Shown here one piece after another: positions 24,370-32,098 of a stretch of 41,231 nucleotides of DNA. The notes under the pieces are model-generated. The model made no database searches, was not told the DNA's origin, and saw only the letters and a list, made by a program, of their open reading frames with translations. Origin of the DNA: CAYZXK01 sp964482395 (GTDB lineage Bacteria; Planctomycetota; Phycisphaerae; UBA1845; Fen-1342); NCBI GenBank assembly GCA_964482395.1, contig CAYZXK010000192.1, positions 1 to 41,231 of the forward strand, written 5' to 3'. Made by a program: the position numbers and the translations under genes. Position 1 is the stretch's first letter; the number at the start of each line of letters is the position of its first letter.

Positions 24370-25170
24370 TCAAAACCTGCGGGCCTTGGCACCCAGGAAG
24401 TTGTAGCCTCCGCCGCTGTTCCAGTACTCCTTGCCCAGCTCCAGGATACGCCGCACCAAGTCCTGGGCTTGCTGCTCGGTAGCGAATCCTTCGATCGCCA
24501 CCAGCTCGAGGTCGCCGGCGCCGACCCGGATCACGCACGGTACTCCCCGGGATTGAAGGAAGTCTCGGGCGGCCTCGGCCGCGGACTGAGCCCGCTTGGG
24601 AAAATGCTGCACCACTACGTAGTAGGAATTGACGGAGAAGCTGGCAGGCTCGGGCTGCACCGACGGCGCGGGCACCGGCTCCGCGGGCTGCGGCTTGATG
24701 GCCGCGGAGGGTTCGACCACGGGGCCGGCGGGCGTGACTATCGGACCTCCGGCGCGGCCCTGGGCGGGGACCGGTGGGGCCGCGGCAGGCGGGGTCTGAC
24801 TGACTGCCGGGGCGGCCCACAGCTTCTCCAGGTCGGAGTCAGGGGCTGAACCGGATGCGGATTGGACACTCCTGCGACCGGCCTGGTAAGCGAGTACCAA
24901 CAGCACGACCACCAGGGCCGCGATAGCCGTGCAGTGCAACCATCCCAGCGTCAGATGGACCCGCCCCCCCTGGACCGACAGGACCGGCAGCCGCCCGGCC
25001 GGACTAGCCGGCAAGCCGGTCGGGTACGGGCCGCTGGCTGCCCGCGAAGAGGACGCGCCACCGGGCGAAACGCTCGGAGGCGAGGGGCGTTGAGCGATCC
25101 CTCGGTTTCGGGCCCGCTGAGTGCGAGCCACCACCTCGAACAACACGGGCCGACTCTTCCGCGCCGCCAC
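24370..25170 (-). CDS. Membrane-anchored SPOR-like domain protein
   Basis: A 266-residue protein with a short basic N-terminus (MAARKSRPVLFEVVARTQ), one membrane helix at about 75-96 (TAIAALVVVLLVLAYQAGRR), a long Pro/Ala linker, and a C-terminal domain of about 75 residues starting YYVVVQHFPKRAQSAAEAAR with RVGAGDLELVAIEGF, which resembles a SPOR-type fold. SPOR domains bind denuded peptidoglycan glycan at division sites; if so this would be a cytoplasm-to-periplasm single-pass protein. GTG at 25170 follows GGAGG by six bases and is preferred over ATG 25230, which would precede the predicted transcript start. Division role is inferred. Confidence 0.72.
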   Translation of the reverse strand: MAARKSRPVLFEVVARTQRARNRGIAQRPSPPSVSPGGASSSRAASGPYPTGLPASPAGRLPVLSVQGGRVHLTLGWLHCTAIAALVVVLLVLAYQAGRRSVQSASGSAPDSDLEKLWAAPAVSQTPPAAAPPVPAQGRAGGPIVTPAGPVVEPSAAIKPQPAEPVPAPSVQPEPASFSVNSYYVVVQHFPKRAQSAAEAARDFLQSRGVPCVIRVGAGDLELVAIEGFATEQQAQDLVRRILELGKEYWNSGGGYNFLGAKARRF

Positions 25171-25228
25171 GACCGGCCTCCGCTGCCCGCGACCGCGATG
25201 CTGCTCTGGGACGACGGGGCAGCATAGC

Positions 25229-25234
25229 ATTGTA
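25229..25234 (-). promoter_or_regulatory. Possible -10 box of the SPOR-like gene
   Basis: Minus-strand TACAAT, five of six to consensus, about 58 bases before the GTG at 25170. The sequence at -35 (TTGTGC, 16-base spacer) is weak. Confidence 0.35.
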
Positions 25235-25359
25235 GATTGTTCGCCCCCGGGCACAACCGCCGCTTGCCAAACTCGGTCCGGCCCGCGCAAATAGCGGCGG
25301 GCAGCGGGGCGCGGTCGCTGCGAAGACCGGGTCACACCCCACCAAACGCGGAGTCGGTC

Positions 25360-26820
25360 ATGAAGATCGGAGTGGTGACTTTCACCGACGGGCGGGCACG
25401 AGTCGCCAAGGCGACCGAGAAGGACTGCCGGACATTTCAGGAGCGGCTGGTCGGGTTCCTGCGCAGCAAGAAGCATGACGTGGTCGCGGCCCGGAAGATC
25501 GTCTGGAATTATGAGACGGCCCGGAGCGAAGCCCGACGGATCGCGCTGGCCTACCCAGACGTGGTGGTGTTCAACTTTTGCGTCTGGTCTTTTCCGGACC
25601 TGACCGCGCAGGTGGCCAACCTGATCCCCGAGGTGCCGATCTTGCAGGTCGGCAACATTCTGCCGGCTCATCCGGGCTGGGTGGCCTTCTTCGCTTCCGC
25701 GGGCACCTTGGAGGAGATCGACCGGCCGTTCGGACGCGTGCTAGGCGACATCCGCAAGCCGGAAGTGCAGCGCCAGGTTGACAGCTTCCTGCGACTGCAC
25801 GACCCGGATCAGCGGGCCCGGGGCGAGCGGGCCGCGACCCTGCTGCACGGCCAGCGCTACGGTCAGTTCGACGGGCCGTCCATGGGGATGTACACCGGTC
25901 ACATTGATCCGTCGCAGTGGATGCAGCAGTTCGGAGTGCACGTTTACCACCGAGGTCAACTGCATCTGTGGCAGATGGCCGGGCGGATCGCGGCTGACCG
26001 GGTTCAGGCCGGGCTGGACTGGCTGGAAAAGCATTGTGCCCAGATCCATTGGGATGCCCGCAAGCTGACCCCCGGTCTGGAGGGCACGCTGGCCCGGCAG
26101 GTGCGCATGTATCTGGCCATCAAGGACTTCTGCCGGCAGGAAGGGATCGATTTCTGCGGGCTGACCGGGCAGCTCGACCTGACCGAGTGGCCCGAGCTGT
26201 GCGTGACCGACGTGCAGGAGGCCCTGCTGAATGACACCGCCGACTGGGAGCAACCCGAGAAGAAGCCGCTGATCTGCGCGACCGAATGCGACAGCAACGG
26301 GGCCCTGACCATGCAACTTATGCACCATCTGACTGGAACGCCGGTCCTGTTTGCCGACCTGCGGCACTACCACCAGAAGGAAGATTTGTACGATCTGGTC
26401 AACAGCGGTCAGCATGCTCCCTGGTTCGCGAGGCGATCGGCGGATTTCCGCCAGAATTGGCGGCAGGTGCACCTCCGGCCGGCCTCGGACTTTTACTTTC
26501 GGGCAGGGGGCGGGAGCGTGCAGTTCTATGCCGCCCCCGCCCGCAAGGTGACTTTTGGGCGGATAGTTCGGCGGGGGGGGCGTTTTGTGATGCACATTTT
26601 CACCGGGAGCTTCGTGGCATTGCCGACGGTCCGCCAGGAGAAGCTGGCCCGGCAGACGACCTACGAGTGGCCGCACGCTTTCGCGCGGTTTGATCTGCCG
26701 CTGGCCAGCTTACGGGACCATTACAGCAGCAATCACATTCATGCGATCATCGGCGACCACGTGGCCGCATTGGTCGCAGCCTGCGAGTTCCTGGGGATCC
26801 AGCCGGTGGTGCTCTCATGA
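25360..26820 (+). CDS. L-fucose/L-arabinose isomerase family protein
   Basis: A 486-residue protein of the FucI/AraA fold, which in known members interconverts an aldose and a ketose with a divalent metal. The N-terminal domain begins MKIGVVTFTDGRARVAK and has VVVFNFCVWSFPDLTAQVA; the C-terminal half has CATECDSNGALTMQLMHHLTG and LFADLRHYHQKEDLYDLVNS, corresponding to the metal-binding Glu and Asp blocks, and a His-rich SSNHIHAIIGDH end. ATG at 25360 has GGAG 7 bases upstream. No sugar kinase or aldolase is nearby, so the substrate is unknown; some family members have other roles. It is 54 bases from the convergent rtcB stop. Confidence 0.85.
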   Translation: MKIGVVTFTDGRARVAKATEKDCRTFQERLVGFLRSKKHDVVAARKIVWNYETARSEARRIALAYPDVVVFNFCVWSFPDLTAQVANLIPEVPILQVGNILPAHPGWVAFFASAGTLEEIDRPFGRVLGDIRKPEVQRQVDSFLRLHDPDQRARGERAATLLHGQRYGQFDGPSMGMYTGHIDPSQWMQQFGVHVYHRGQLHLWQMAGRIAADRVQAGLDWLEKHCAQIHWDARKLTPGLEGTLARQVRMYLAIKDFCRQEGIDFCGLTGQLDLTEWPELCVTDVQEALLNDTADWEQPEKKPLICATECDSNGALTMQLMHHLTGTPVLFADLRHYHQKEDLYDLVNSGQHAPWFARRSADFRQNWRQVHLRPASDFYFRAGGGSVQFYAAPARKVTFGRIVRRGGRFVMHIFTGSFVALPTVRQEKLARQTTYEWPHAFARFDLPLASLRDHYSSNHIHAIIGDHVAALVAACEFLGIQPVVLS

Positions 26821-26874
26821 CCGCGGATGCGTCGGGCCCGAAGGTCAGCGGCCGCGGCCCAGTGGCCAACTGGC

Positions 26875-28335
26875 TCACCCTTTGATGACCCCGATCGGTC
26901 GCATTCGGGCGACCCTGCGACTGATGCCGGAGGCGTGCACCGCTTCGGTGACCTGGCTCACGTCCTTATAGGCCGCGGGCTGCTCCTCGGCCAGACCGGT
27001 GCGGCCCCGGGCCCGGGCGACCACCCCGCGCTCGAGCAGTTCCTGGTTGATGGATCGGCCCTTGGCGGCTCGAATGGCGGCCCCGCGGGAGAGCAGTCGC
27101 CCGGCTCCATGGCAACAACTGCCGAAGGTCTGCTCCATGGCGGCCGGCTGGCCGACCAGCACCCAGCTCGAACGGCCCATGTCGCCGGGTACCAGCACGG
27201 GCTGGCCCACGCTGCGGTAGGGTTGCGGGACCTCCCGGTGCCCGGCCGGGAAGGCCCGGGTGGCACCCTTGCGGTGCACGCACAGAGTGCGGAGCTTGCC
27301 ATCGACCTCATACTGCTCGAACTTGGCTATGTTATGGGCCACGTCATACACCAGTCGCATCCCCAGGTTCTCGGCGGTTCGACCGAAGAACCTGGCGAAC
27401 ACTTCCCGGGTCAGGTGGGTGAGGATCTGGCGGTTAGCCCAGGCGAAGTTGGCGGCGGCCTGCATGGCGCCCAGGTAGCGCTGGCCTTCCTTGGATTCGA
27501 CCGGAGCGCAGACCAGTTGCCGATCGGGCAGATCAATGCCGTACTTGCTCGGCACGTCCCGCAGCTCGCGGATGGCATCTTCGCAGACCTGGTAACCCAG
27601 GCCGCGTGAGCCGGAGTGGATCATGAGGGTGACTTGGCCGAGGGCGAGGCCGAAGGCCGCGGCGGCGACCGGGTCGACGATCTCCTCGACCACCTGCACT
27701 TCGATGAAGTGGTTGCCGCTGCCCAGCGTGCCGCACTGATCCGCCCCCCGTTCCAGGGCCTGGTTGGAAACCAGTTCGGGTTTGGCCTGGGGGATGCACC
27801 CGCCGGCTTCGGTCAGTTCCAGGTCGGATGGCCAGCCGAAGCCCTGTTGGACGACGAAGCGGGAGCCCTCGGCCATTAGCCGCTGGAGTTCGGTCCGGTT
27901 GAACTTGATTTTTCCGCCGCGTCCCACCCCGCAGGGAATAGCTTCGAACAGGGCCCCGACCAGCTCCTTGATCCGCGGCTGCACGTCCGAGCCGGTCAGG
28001 TCGGTGCGGACCAGCCGCACGCCGCAGTTGATGTCGTAGCCCACTCCGCCGGGGCTGATGACCCCGCCTTGCTGGGGGTCGGTGGCGGCGACGCCGCCGA
28101 TGCAGAAACCGTACCCCCAGTGGATGTCAGGCATGGCCAGCGAGTAGCCGACGATCCCGGGCAGGCACGCCACGTTTGCGACCTGCTCGGGTGCGTTATC
28201 CTGTCGGATGGCAGCAATCAGGGCCTGGTCCGCATAAATGATTCCGTCCACCCGCATCCCCGGTTTGTAGGACCTGGGGATTCTCCACCGACAAGGGTCG
28301 ATCTGTTCCAGCGGGCCGGTGTAACCTTCTGCCAT
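26875..28335 (-). CDS. rtcB: RNA-splicing ligase RtcB
   Basis: GTP- and Mn-dependent ligase joining RNA ends carrying 2',3'-cyclic phosphate or 3'-phosphate to 5'-OH ends, in RNA repair. The 486 residues contain the metal-binding blocks GGVGYDINCGVRLVRT, GTLGSGNHFIEVQ, MIHSGSRGLGYQV and VYDVAHNIAKFE, and the guanylylation site near residue 409 in SCCHGAGRLLSR. ATG at 28335 (GAGG six bases upstream) is preferred over GTG 28347. It lies 57 bases downstream of the archease gene on the same strand: archease is the known activator of RtcB, so this is an RNA-repair pair. Unlike E. coli, no rtcA or RtcR regulator is present. Confidence 0.96.
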   Translation of the reverse strand: MAEGYTGPLEQIDPCRWRIPRSYKPGMRVDGIIYADQALIAAIRQDNAPEQVANVACLPGIVGYSLAMPDIHWGYGFCIGGVAATDPQQGGVISPGGVGYDINCGVRLVRTDLTGSDVQPRIKELVGALFEAIPCGVGRGGKIKFNRTELQRLMAEGSRFVVQQGFGWPSDLELTEAGGCIPQAKPELVSNQALERGADQCGTLGSGNHFIEVQVVEEIVDPVAAAAFGLALGQVTLMIHSGSRGLGYQVCEDAIRELRDVPSKYGIDLPDRQLVCAPVESKEGQRYLGAMQAAANFAWANRQILTHLTREVFARFFGRTAENLGMRLVYDVAHNIAKFEQYEVDGKLRTLCVHRKGATRAFPAGHREVPQPYRSVGQPVLVPGDMGRSSWVLVGQPAAMEQTFGSCCHGAGRLLSRGAAIRAAKGRSINQELLERGVVARARGRTGLAEEQPAAYKDVSQVTEAVHASGISRRVARMRPIGVIKG

Positions 28336-28392
28336 GTTCAACCTCACTTCCGGGCCTGAGCCGCAACGCCCACGGCAAAGCCCGTGCCGGTC

Positions 28393-28815
28393 TCAGATGT
28401 CCAGGATGCACGTCGCCTCATATCCGTCCGCGCGACGGCAGATGGCCAACTGATGATAGGTGACCGCCTTGACCTCGCGTTCCAGGACACTGGCGGCGAG
28501 GTCGACCGGTCGGGCCTGACCGCTGACCGCCAGGTGCTGCGGCGTAAACTGCCGCACCCGCAGGTCGGTTAGCCGACGGCGCTCCCGTTCGAAGAGCAAC
28601 AGAATCTCCGCCAGGTAATCCCGCAGCAAAACCGCCGGGTCGTCGCCGGCCAGATCAAAGTCGCACACAGCCGCACTGTCGAGGGTGCGGAGCTGGCCGA
28701 TGGCGGCATACAGAGCCTCAGTGGCGGGCGGAACCAGCTCAGGCAGCGAAGGGGCCCACACCCGGATTCCCAGGTCGGCCGTGTGATCGAAAAGCTCGTA
28801 GCCCGGACCGCCCAT
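28393..28815 (-). CDS. Archease, RtcB activator
   Basis: A 140-residue cytoplasmic protein that speeds RtcB guanylylation and multiple turnover. The N-terminus YELFDHTADLGIRVWAP carries the metal-ligand Asp/His block, and the end GYEATCILDI has the conserved terminal Asp-Ile. ATG at 28815 fits the family's N-terminus; GGAG sits close before it. It is the first gene of the pair with rtcB, which starts 57 bases on. The pairing seen here is common in archaea and scattered in bacteria. Confidence 0.92.
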   Translation of the reverse strand: MGGPGYELFDHTADLGIRVWAPSLPELVPPATEALYAAIGQLRTLDSAAVCDFDLAGDDPAVLLRDYLAEILLLFERERRRLTDLRVRQFTPQHLAVSGQARPVDLAASVLEREVKAVTYHQLAICRRADGYEATCILDI

Positions 28816-28955
28816 GCTCCACGCCGGCTCACCGGAGTCAAGATATTCTACGCCGCCGGCCGGGACACGACGACCGGCGCCTGGCCGCTTGGCTGGCGCC
28901 CAGCCTGGCCGGCCGGTTGCCGAGAGCAACCCTGCCGGCGGTCAGCAACCCATTC

Positions 28956-30038
28956 TCAGCCGCGGCCAGGCGCCCCGAACCTTCGCACACATTCCAGCAG
29001 GTAACTGTAGGCGGCCAGGGACACGGTCGGCGGGACTGAATGGTCGATGGTGTAAATGTAGCCCCCGCCACGGGCCGCCACCGAAACCTTGTCGGCCACC
29101 TCCTGCTCGATCTGGGCAAAATCGTTGCTGGCGGCCACGTCGGCGTTGATGTTTCCAATCAGACAAAGCCGGCTGCCATACTGGCGTTTGTACTCCCGAA
29201 CGTCGTTGCCGGCCCGGACCTCCAGCGGGTGGATCGCGTCGCAGCCGGCCTCCAGCAACACCGGCAACAGCTCGCTCACGTTCCCATCGCAGTGAAACAT
29301 GAACCGCATCCCGTTTCGATGCGCGAAGTCCGCCAGCCGCTGCCAGTGCGGCAAGACCAGCCGCCGGGCGGCCTGCGGCGAAAACAGCAGCCCGTTCCGG
29401 TAGCACAGGTCGCTCCAGAACCATACCGCGTCGAACTGATAGCCCTGGGCCAGCGTCATCGACAGCATCGCCAACAGGTAGTCGGTGTAGGTGGCAACCA
29501 TATCTTCCACTAGCCCGGGGTCGCGAGCCAGGGTCCGCAGCCCGTGCTCGAAGCCCATCGTCAGATACAGCACGAACCACATCGGCTCCGCCGGAGTTAT
29601 CGCCCGGAACTGGTCGGCCGCTAGCGCCACGCGGTACTCCGCCTCCGCTTGCGGCCGGTTGAACTTGTCGAGGCCGGGTCGGAGGCTGGGCTTGCGACGT
29701 TCCCAATCCGTCCGGCTCCGAATGCCCGGCTCAAGAATCACCGGCGGATTGCTGCCGGTCAGCCAGGCCTTCACGGTTTTGCCGTAGGAGTCTACAAAGA
29801 CGCGATGCCGCCCGGTCTGCTCCAGCGTCCGCTCGGCAAGCCCAAACGAGGGGTCGAAAAGGTCATTGATGCACGCCACCGGATCCAGCCCGAAATACGT
29901 GTTCAGATCGGCCTCCACCGGCAACCCCTCGTCCTGCCAGCGCTGAATCGTCTCGGGCCAGAAGTTGGTCTCGCACATCGGCACCCGGTCGGGCTGCCGC
30001 CGGTCTAAAGCTGCCAAAATCCGCTCTCGGGAAGTCAT
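28956..30038 (-). CDS. Uroporphyrinogen decarboxylase (URO-D) family protein
   Basis: A 360-residue TIM-barrel protein of the wide URO-D superfamily, which includes HemE and methyltransferases such as MtaA/CmuA. It starts MTSRERILAALDRRQPDRVP, typical of the non-HemE group; other blocks are FMFHCDGNVSELLPVLLEAG, GCDAIHPLEVRAGNDVREYK and IGNINADVAASNDF. The early FDPSFGL and the repeated Trp/Tyr content differ from HemE, so haem synthesis is unlikely. A corrinoid-linked methyl transfer or sugar/aromatic breakdown role is possible; no corrinoid protein is adjacent. ATG at 30038. It is divergent from the GH20-like gene, with 64 bases between, suggesting shared control. Confidence 0.8.
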   Translation of the reverse strand: MTSRERILAALDRRQPDRVPMCETNFWPETIQRWQDEGLPVEADLNTYFGLDPVACINDLFDPSFGLAERTLEQTGRHRVFVDSYGKTVKAWLTGSNPPVILEPGIRSRTDWERRKPSLRPGLDKFNRPQAEAEYRVALAADQFRAITPAEPMWFVLYLTMGFEHGLRTLARDPGLVEDMVATYTDYLLAMLSMTLAQGYQFDAVWFWSDLCYRNGLLFSPQAARRLVLPHWQRLADFAHRNGMRFMFHCDGNVSELLPVLLEAGCDAIHPLEVRAGNDVREYKRQYGSRLCLIGNINADVAASNDFAQIEQEVADKVSVAARGGGYIYTIDHSVPPTVSLAAYSYLLECVRRFGAPGRG

Positions 30039-30090
30039 GATGCCCAAAGCATATCCTCTGCCGTGTGACCACCGCTTCACGAGCCGGTGA

Positions 30091-30096
30091 TAGAAT
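30091..30096 (+). promoter_or_regulatory. Extended -10 box of the GH20-like gene
   Basis: TAGAAT preceded by TGA (TGATAGAAT) ends six bases before the ATG at 30103, so transcription would begin at the start codon itself. No clear -35 box. Confidence 0.45.
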
Positions 30097-30102
30097 GCTG
30101 CC

Positions 30103-31614
30103 ATGCAGTTTATCGGCTGGATGTACGATTTGGCCCGCGAGCAGTCGCCTAGCCAGGAACTGCTAGAAGCCATGGTTCGGCGATCGGCGGCGGCGGGATA
30201 CAATGCGCTGGGGCTGTACCTGGAACACCGCTTCGCGTACCGGGCCGCCCCCTGGGCCGCCGGACCAGGCTGCCTGACTCCCGACGCGGTCCGCCGCCTG
30301 TGCCGCCTGGCCCGCAGCTTGCCCAGCCATAACTTCCGCATCATCCCCTTCCTGAACACCCTGGGACACATGGAGGGCTTCATTCGGTCCGAAGGCGGCC
30401 AGTGGCTGGCCGAAGCCGATTGTGACGCAGCCACGGCTCAAATCTGCCCGACACGCCCCGAATGCGTCAGCCTGGTCCGCGACCTGGTAGCAGACGTCCT
30501 GGAAGCCTTCGACGACGAGTGGGTGCATCTCGGCGGCGACGAGACCCGCCAACTCGGGCAATGCCCGGCCTGCGCCGCGCGAGTGCAGCGGATCGGCAAG
30601 CCGGGACTCTATGGCGAGTACTTCGGCCAACTATGCCGCTTTGTGCTGGAGCGTGGCCGCCGCCCCTGCTTGTGGGGCGACATGCTGGCCCAATATCCGG
30701 AGGCTTTAGAACTTATTCCCCCACAGACTGTCATCTTCGACTGGCAGTATTTCTCGCGCCCTCTCCCGACCACGCGGCTCTTTCGGCAAAAAGGCTTCGA
30801 CGTCGTATGTTGCCCTAGCGTCCAGACTTACAACGCGGGTTGGTGCTTTCTTGAGCCCTCCCAACTCAACATTGACCAGCATGCGGCGGATGCGGCCACC
30901 GCCGCGGCACTGGGCGTCCTGGTCACAACCTGGGAATTCTGCTACTTCTCGACGTACCCGCCCATTTTCCCGTTTATTTACGCGACCGGTCGGCGTTTAG
31001 CGGGCGGCCAGGACTGGTGCGCGGCGATCGCTGAGGAGGGAGGCCCCGGCTATGCCAAGGCGGCCGAATTGCTGGGCAACGCTATCCCTCGGGCCAGCCG
31101 CTTCTTAGCGTTCGGAACCTGGCGCCAATTGCGCGGCCGCCTGGTGATAAGCCGGAACCCCTTTCGGCTGTGGCAGGCTTGGCGGGCGGAGGCGTGCGGG
31201 CCAGTTGGAGACGAAATCCTGCGATTGTGCAGCCAGATCGACAGCTTTCTATTGCCTGATGACCCCCTGCGATTCCCGGTTCAGTTGCACCGGGTGGGAG
31301 TCGAATGGGTTCGGCACGTTGAAATGGCCAAACAGGCGTACCGTAGCGCCGCGTTGCCCGTTGCCCACGCGGCGCTCCTGGCTGGTCGGAGTCGACTTGA
31401 GAGCCTCCGTCCCTGGTTGGAGGGAGCGGCTCGTCTTGGCGGGTCCCCGGCAGACCCGCACCGTCTCGAGCGCCTGATAGGGGTGGTAGACGAGGCATGC
31501 GCAGGCATAGAGCGCCTTCCCACCCCGTTAGGTTACCGGCCCGCGTTTGAGGCGCTCAGCCTCCGTCTGCCCGCGCCAGGCGATCAAGCCGCTTGGACTG
31601 GCGGCCCAAGCTGA
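30103..31614 (+). CDS. GH20-like glycoside hydrolase (beta-hexosaminidase family)
   Basis: A 503-residue TIM-barrel protein. GH20 enzymes remove terminal beta-linked N-acetylhexosamines by substrate-assisted catalysis; the Asp-Glu pair is present as D146-E147 in WVHLGGDETRQ. Before it, NALGLYLEHRFAYR and IIPFLNTLGHMEGF match strands of that barrel. The C-terminal third is helical and not recognised. There is no signal peptide, so it works in the cytoplasm, on imported sugars or recycled wall fragments. It is divergent from the URO-D gene. Substrate not determined; family members with other functions exist. Confidence 0.75.
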   Translation: MQFIGWMYDLAREQSPSQELLEAMVRRSAAAGYNALGLYLEHRFAYRAAPWAAGPGCLTPDAVRRLCRLARSLPSHNFRIIPFLNTLGHMEGFIRSEGGQWLAEADCDAATAQICPTRPECVSLVRDLVADVLEAFDDEWVHLGGDETRQLGQCPACAARVQRIGKPGLYGEYFGQLCRFVLERGRRPCLWGDMLAQYPEALELIPPQTVIFDWQYFSRPLPTTRLFRQKGFDVVCCPSVQTYNAGWCFLEPSQLNIDQHAADAATAAALGVLVTTWEFCYFSTYPPIFPFIYATGRRLAGGQDWCAAIAEEGGPGYAKAAELLGNAIPRASRFLAFGTWRQLRGRLVISRNPFRLWQAWRAEACGPVGDEILRLCSQIDSFLLPDDPLRFPVQLHRVGVEWVRHVEMAKQAYRSAALPVAHAALLAGRSRLESLRPWLEGAARLGGSPADPHRLERLIGVVDEACAGIERLPTPLGYRPAFEALSLRLPAPGDQAAWTGGPS

Positions 31615-31684
31615 ACAACGCCCGCCGGCTTCGCGCCTCGCTCCGTAATCCGCCGGCTGGCCTCTAGCGGCCGTTCGCAGACAA

Positions 31685-31735
31685 CTACTGCACGTCGATA
31701 GTCAGGTCATCGAGGTCGGTAATTACTTCAATCAC
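31685..31735 (-). CDS. Tiny 16-residue protein, second of a tandem pair
   Basis: GTG at 31735 follows AGGAGG by six bases (the AGGAGG begins inside the stop codon of the upstream small gene) and encodes MIEVITDLDDLTIDVQ before TAG at 31685-31687. It is acidic and probably soluble. The overlap of the ribosome binding site with the upstream stop suggests coupled translation. No family is recognised. Confidence 0.5.
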   Translation of the reverse strand: MIEVITDLDDLTIDVQ

Positions 31736-31745
31736 GCGAAGCCTC

Positions 31746-31829
31746 CTACCCGGCCCCGAAGACTGATCCGACGATATCATCAATGAAGCCCATGATAGCC
31801 GTCGCCAGGTACCAGACTAGGGGAAGCAT
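31746..31829 (-). CDS. Tiny 27-residue hydrophobic membrane protein, first of a tandem pair
   Basis: ATG at 31829 follows GGAGG by seven bases and encodes 27 residues ending in TAG at 31746-31748. The sequence starts MLPLVWYLATAIMGFID and continues DIVGSVFGAG: one likely transmembrane helix with a pair of acidic residues in it. It is followed after ten bases by the 16-residue gene. Toxin of a type I module, regulatory peptide or membrane subunit are all possible; none is shown. The two genes lie convergent to the GH20-like gene and divergent from the kinase at 32099. Confidence 0.5.
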   Translation of the reverse strand: MLPLVWYLATAIMGFIDDIVGSVFGAG

Positions 31830-31986
31830 GACTTGGCCTCCGTCCGGCTGCCGTCGTATGGGGCAACCGTTGTCAACACTCGCCCGCTCCCGTAGACTCC
31901 GTCATGACGGGCCGCAGGGAGGGGCACTGAACACACGCACGCCGCCGACTGGCGTGCAGACAGGTCAGTTAGAATGCACCTCGCTC

Positions 31987-32015
31987 GCAATTATTACCAT
32001 GTACCGATAATTCGC
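31987..32015. promoter_or_regulatory. Imperfect inverted repeat between small genes and kinase, possible operator
   Basis: GCAATTAT ... ATAATTCGC arms flank an AT-rich centre (TACCATGTACCG). A TTGACA lies on the minus strand at 32024-32019. It is the most AT-rich spot in this area and sits between divergent transcripts. Evidence is symmetry only. Confidence 0.25.
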
Positions 32016-32098
32016 ACTTGTCAAGTCCGCCAGCCAAAATCTAGCGTTTGGGTGGCATTGCCGGGCTGGTTGCGGCCTGGGCGTGCGTGCAAGCGTCC

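Noticed and set aside
24862..25227. 121-codon plus-strand frame upstream of the isomerase
   Set aside because: Overlaps the SPOR-like protein's N-terminal region in antisense; rich in Arg/Pro and without conserved features.
25741..26676. 311-codon minus-strand frame over the isomerase gene
   Set aside because: Antisense shadow without motifs; the plus strand has clear FucI-type blocks.
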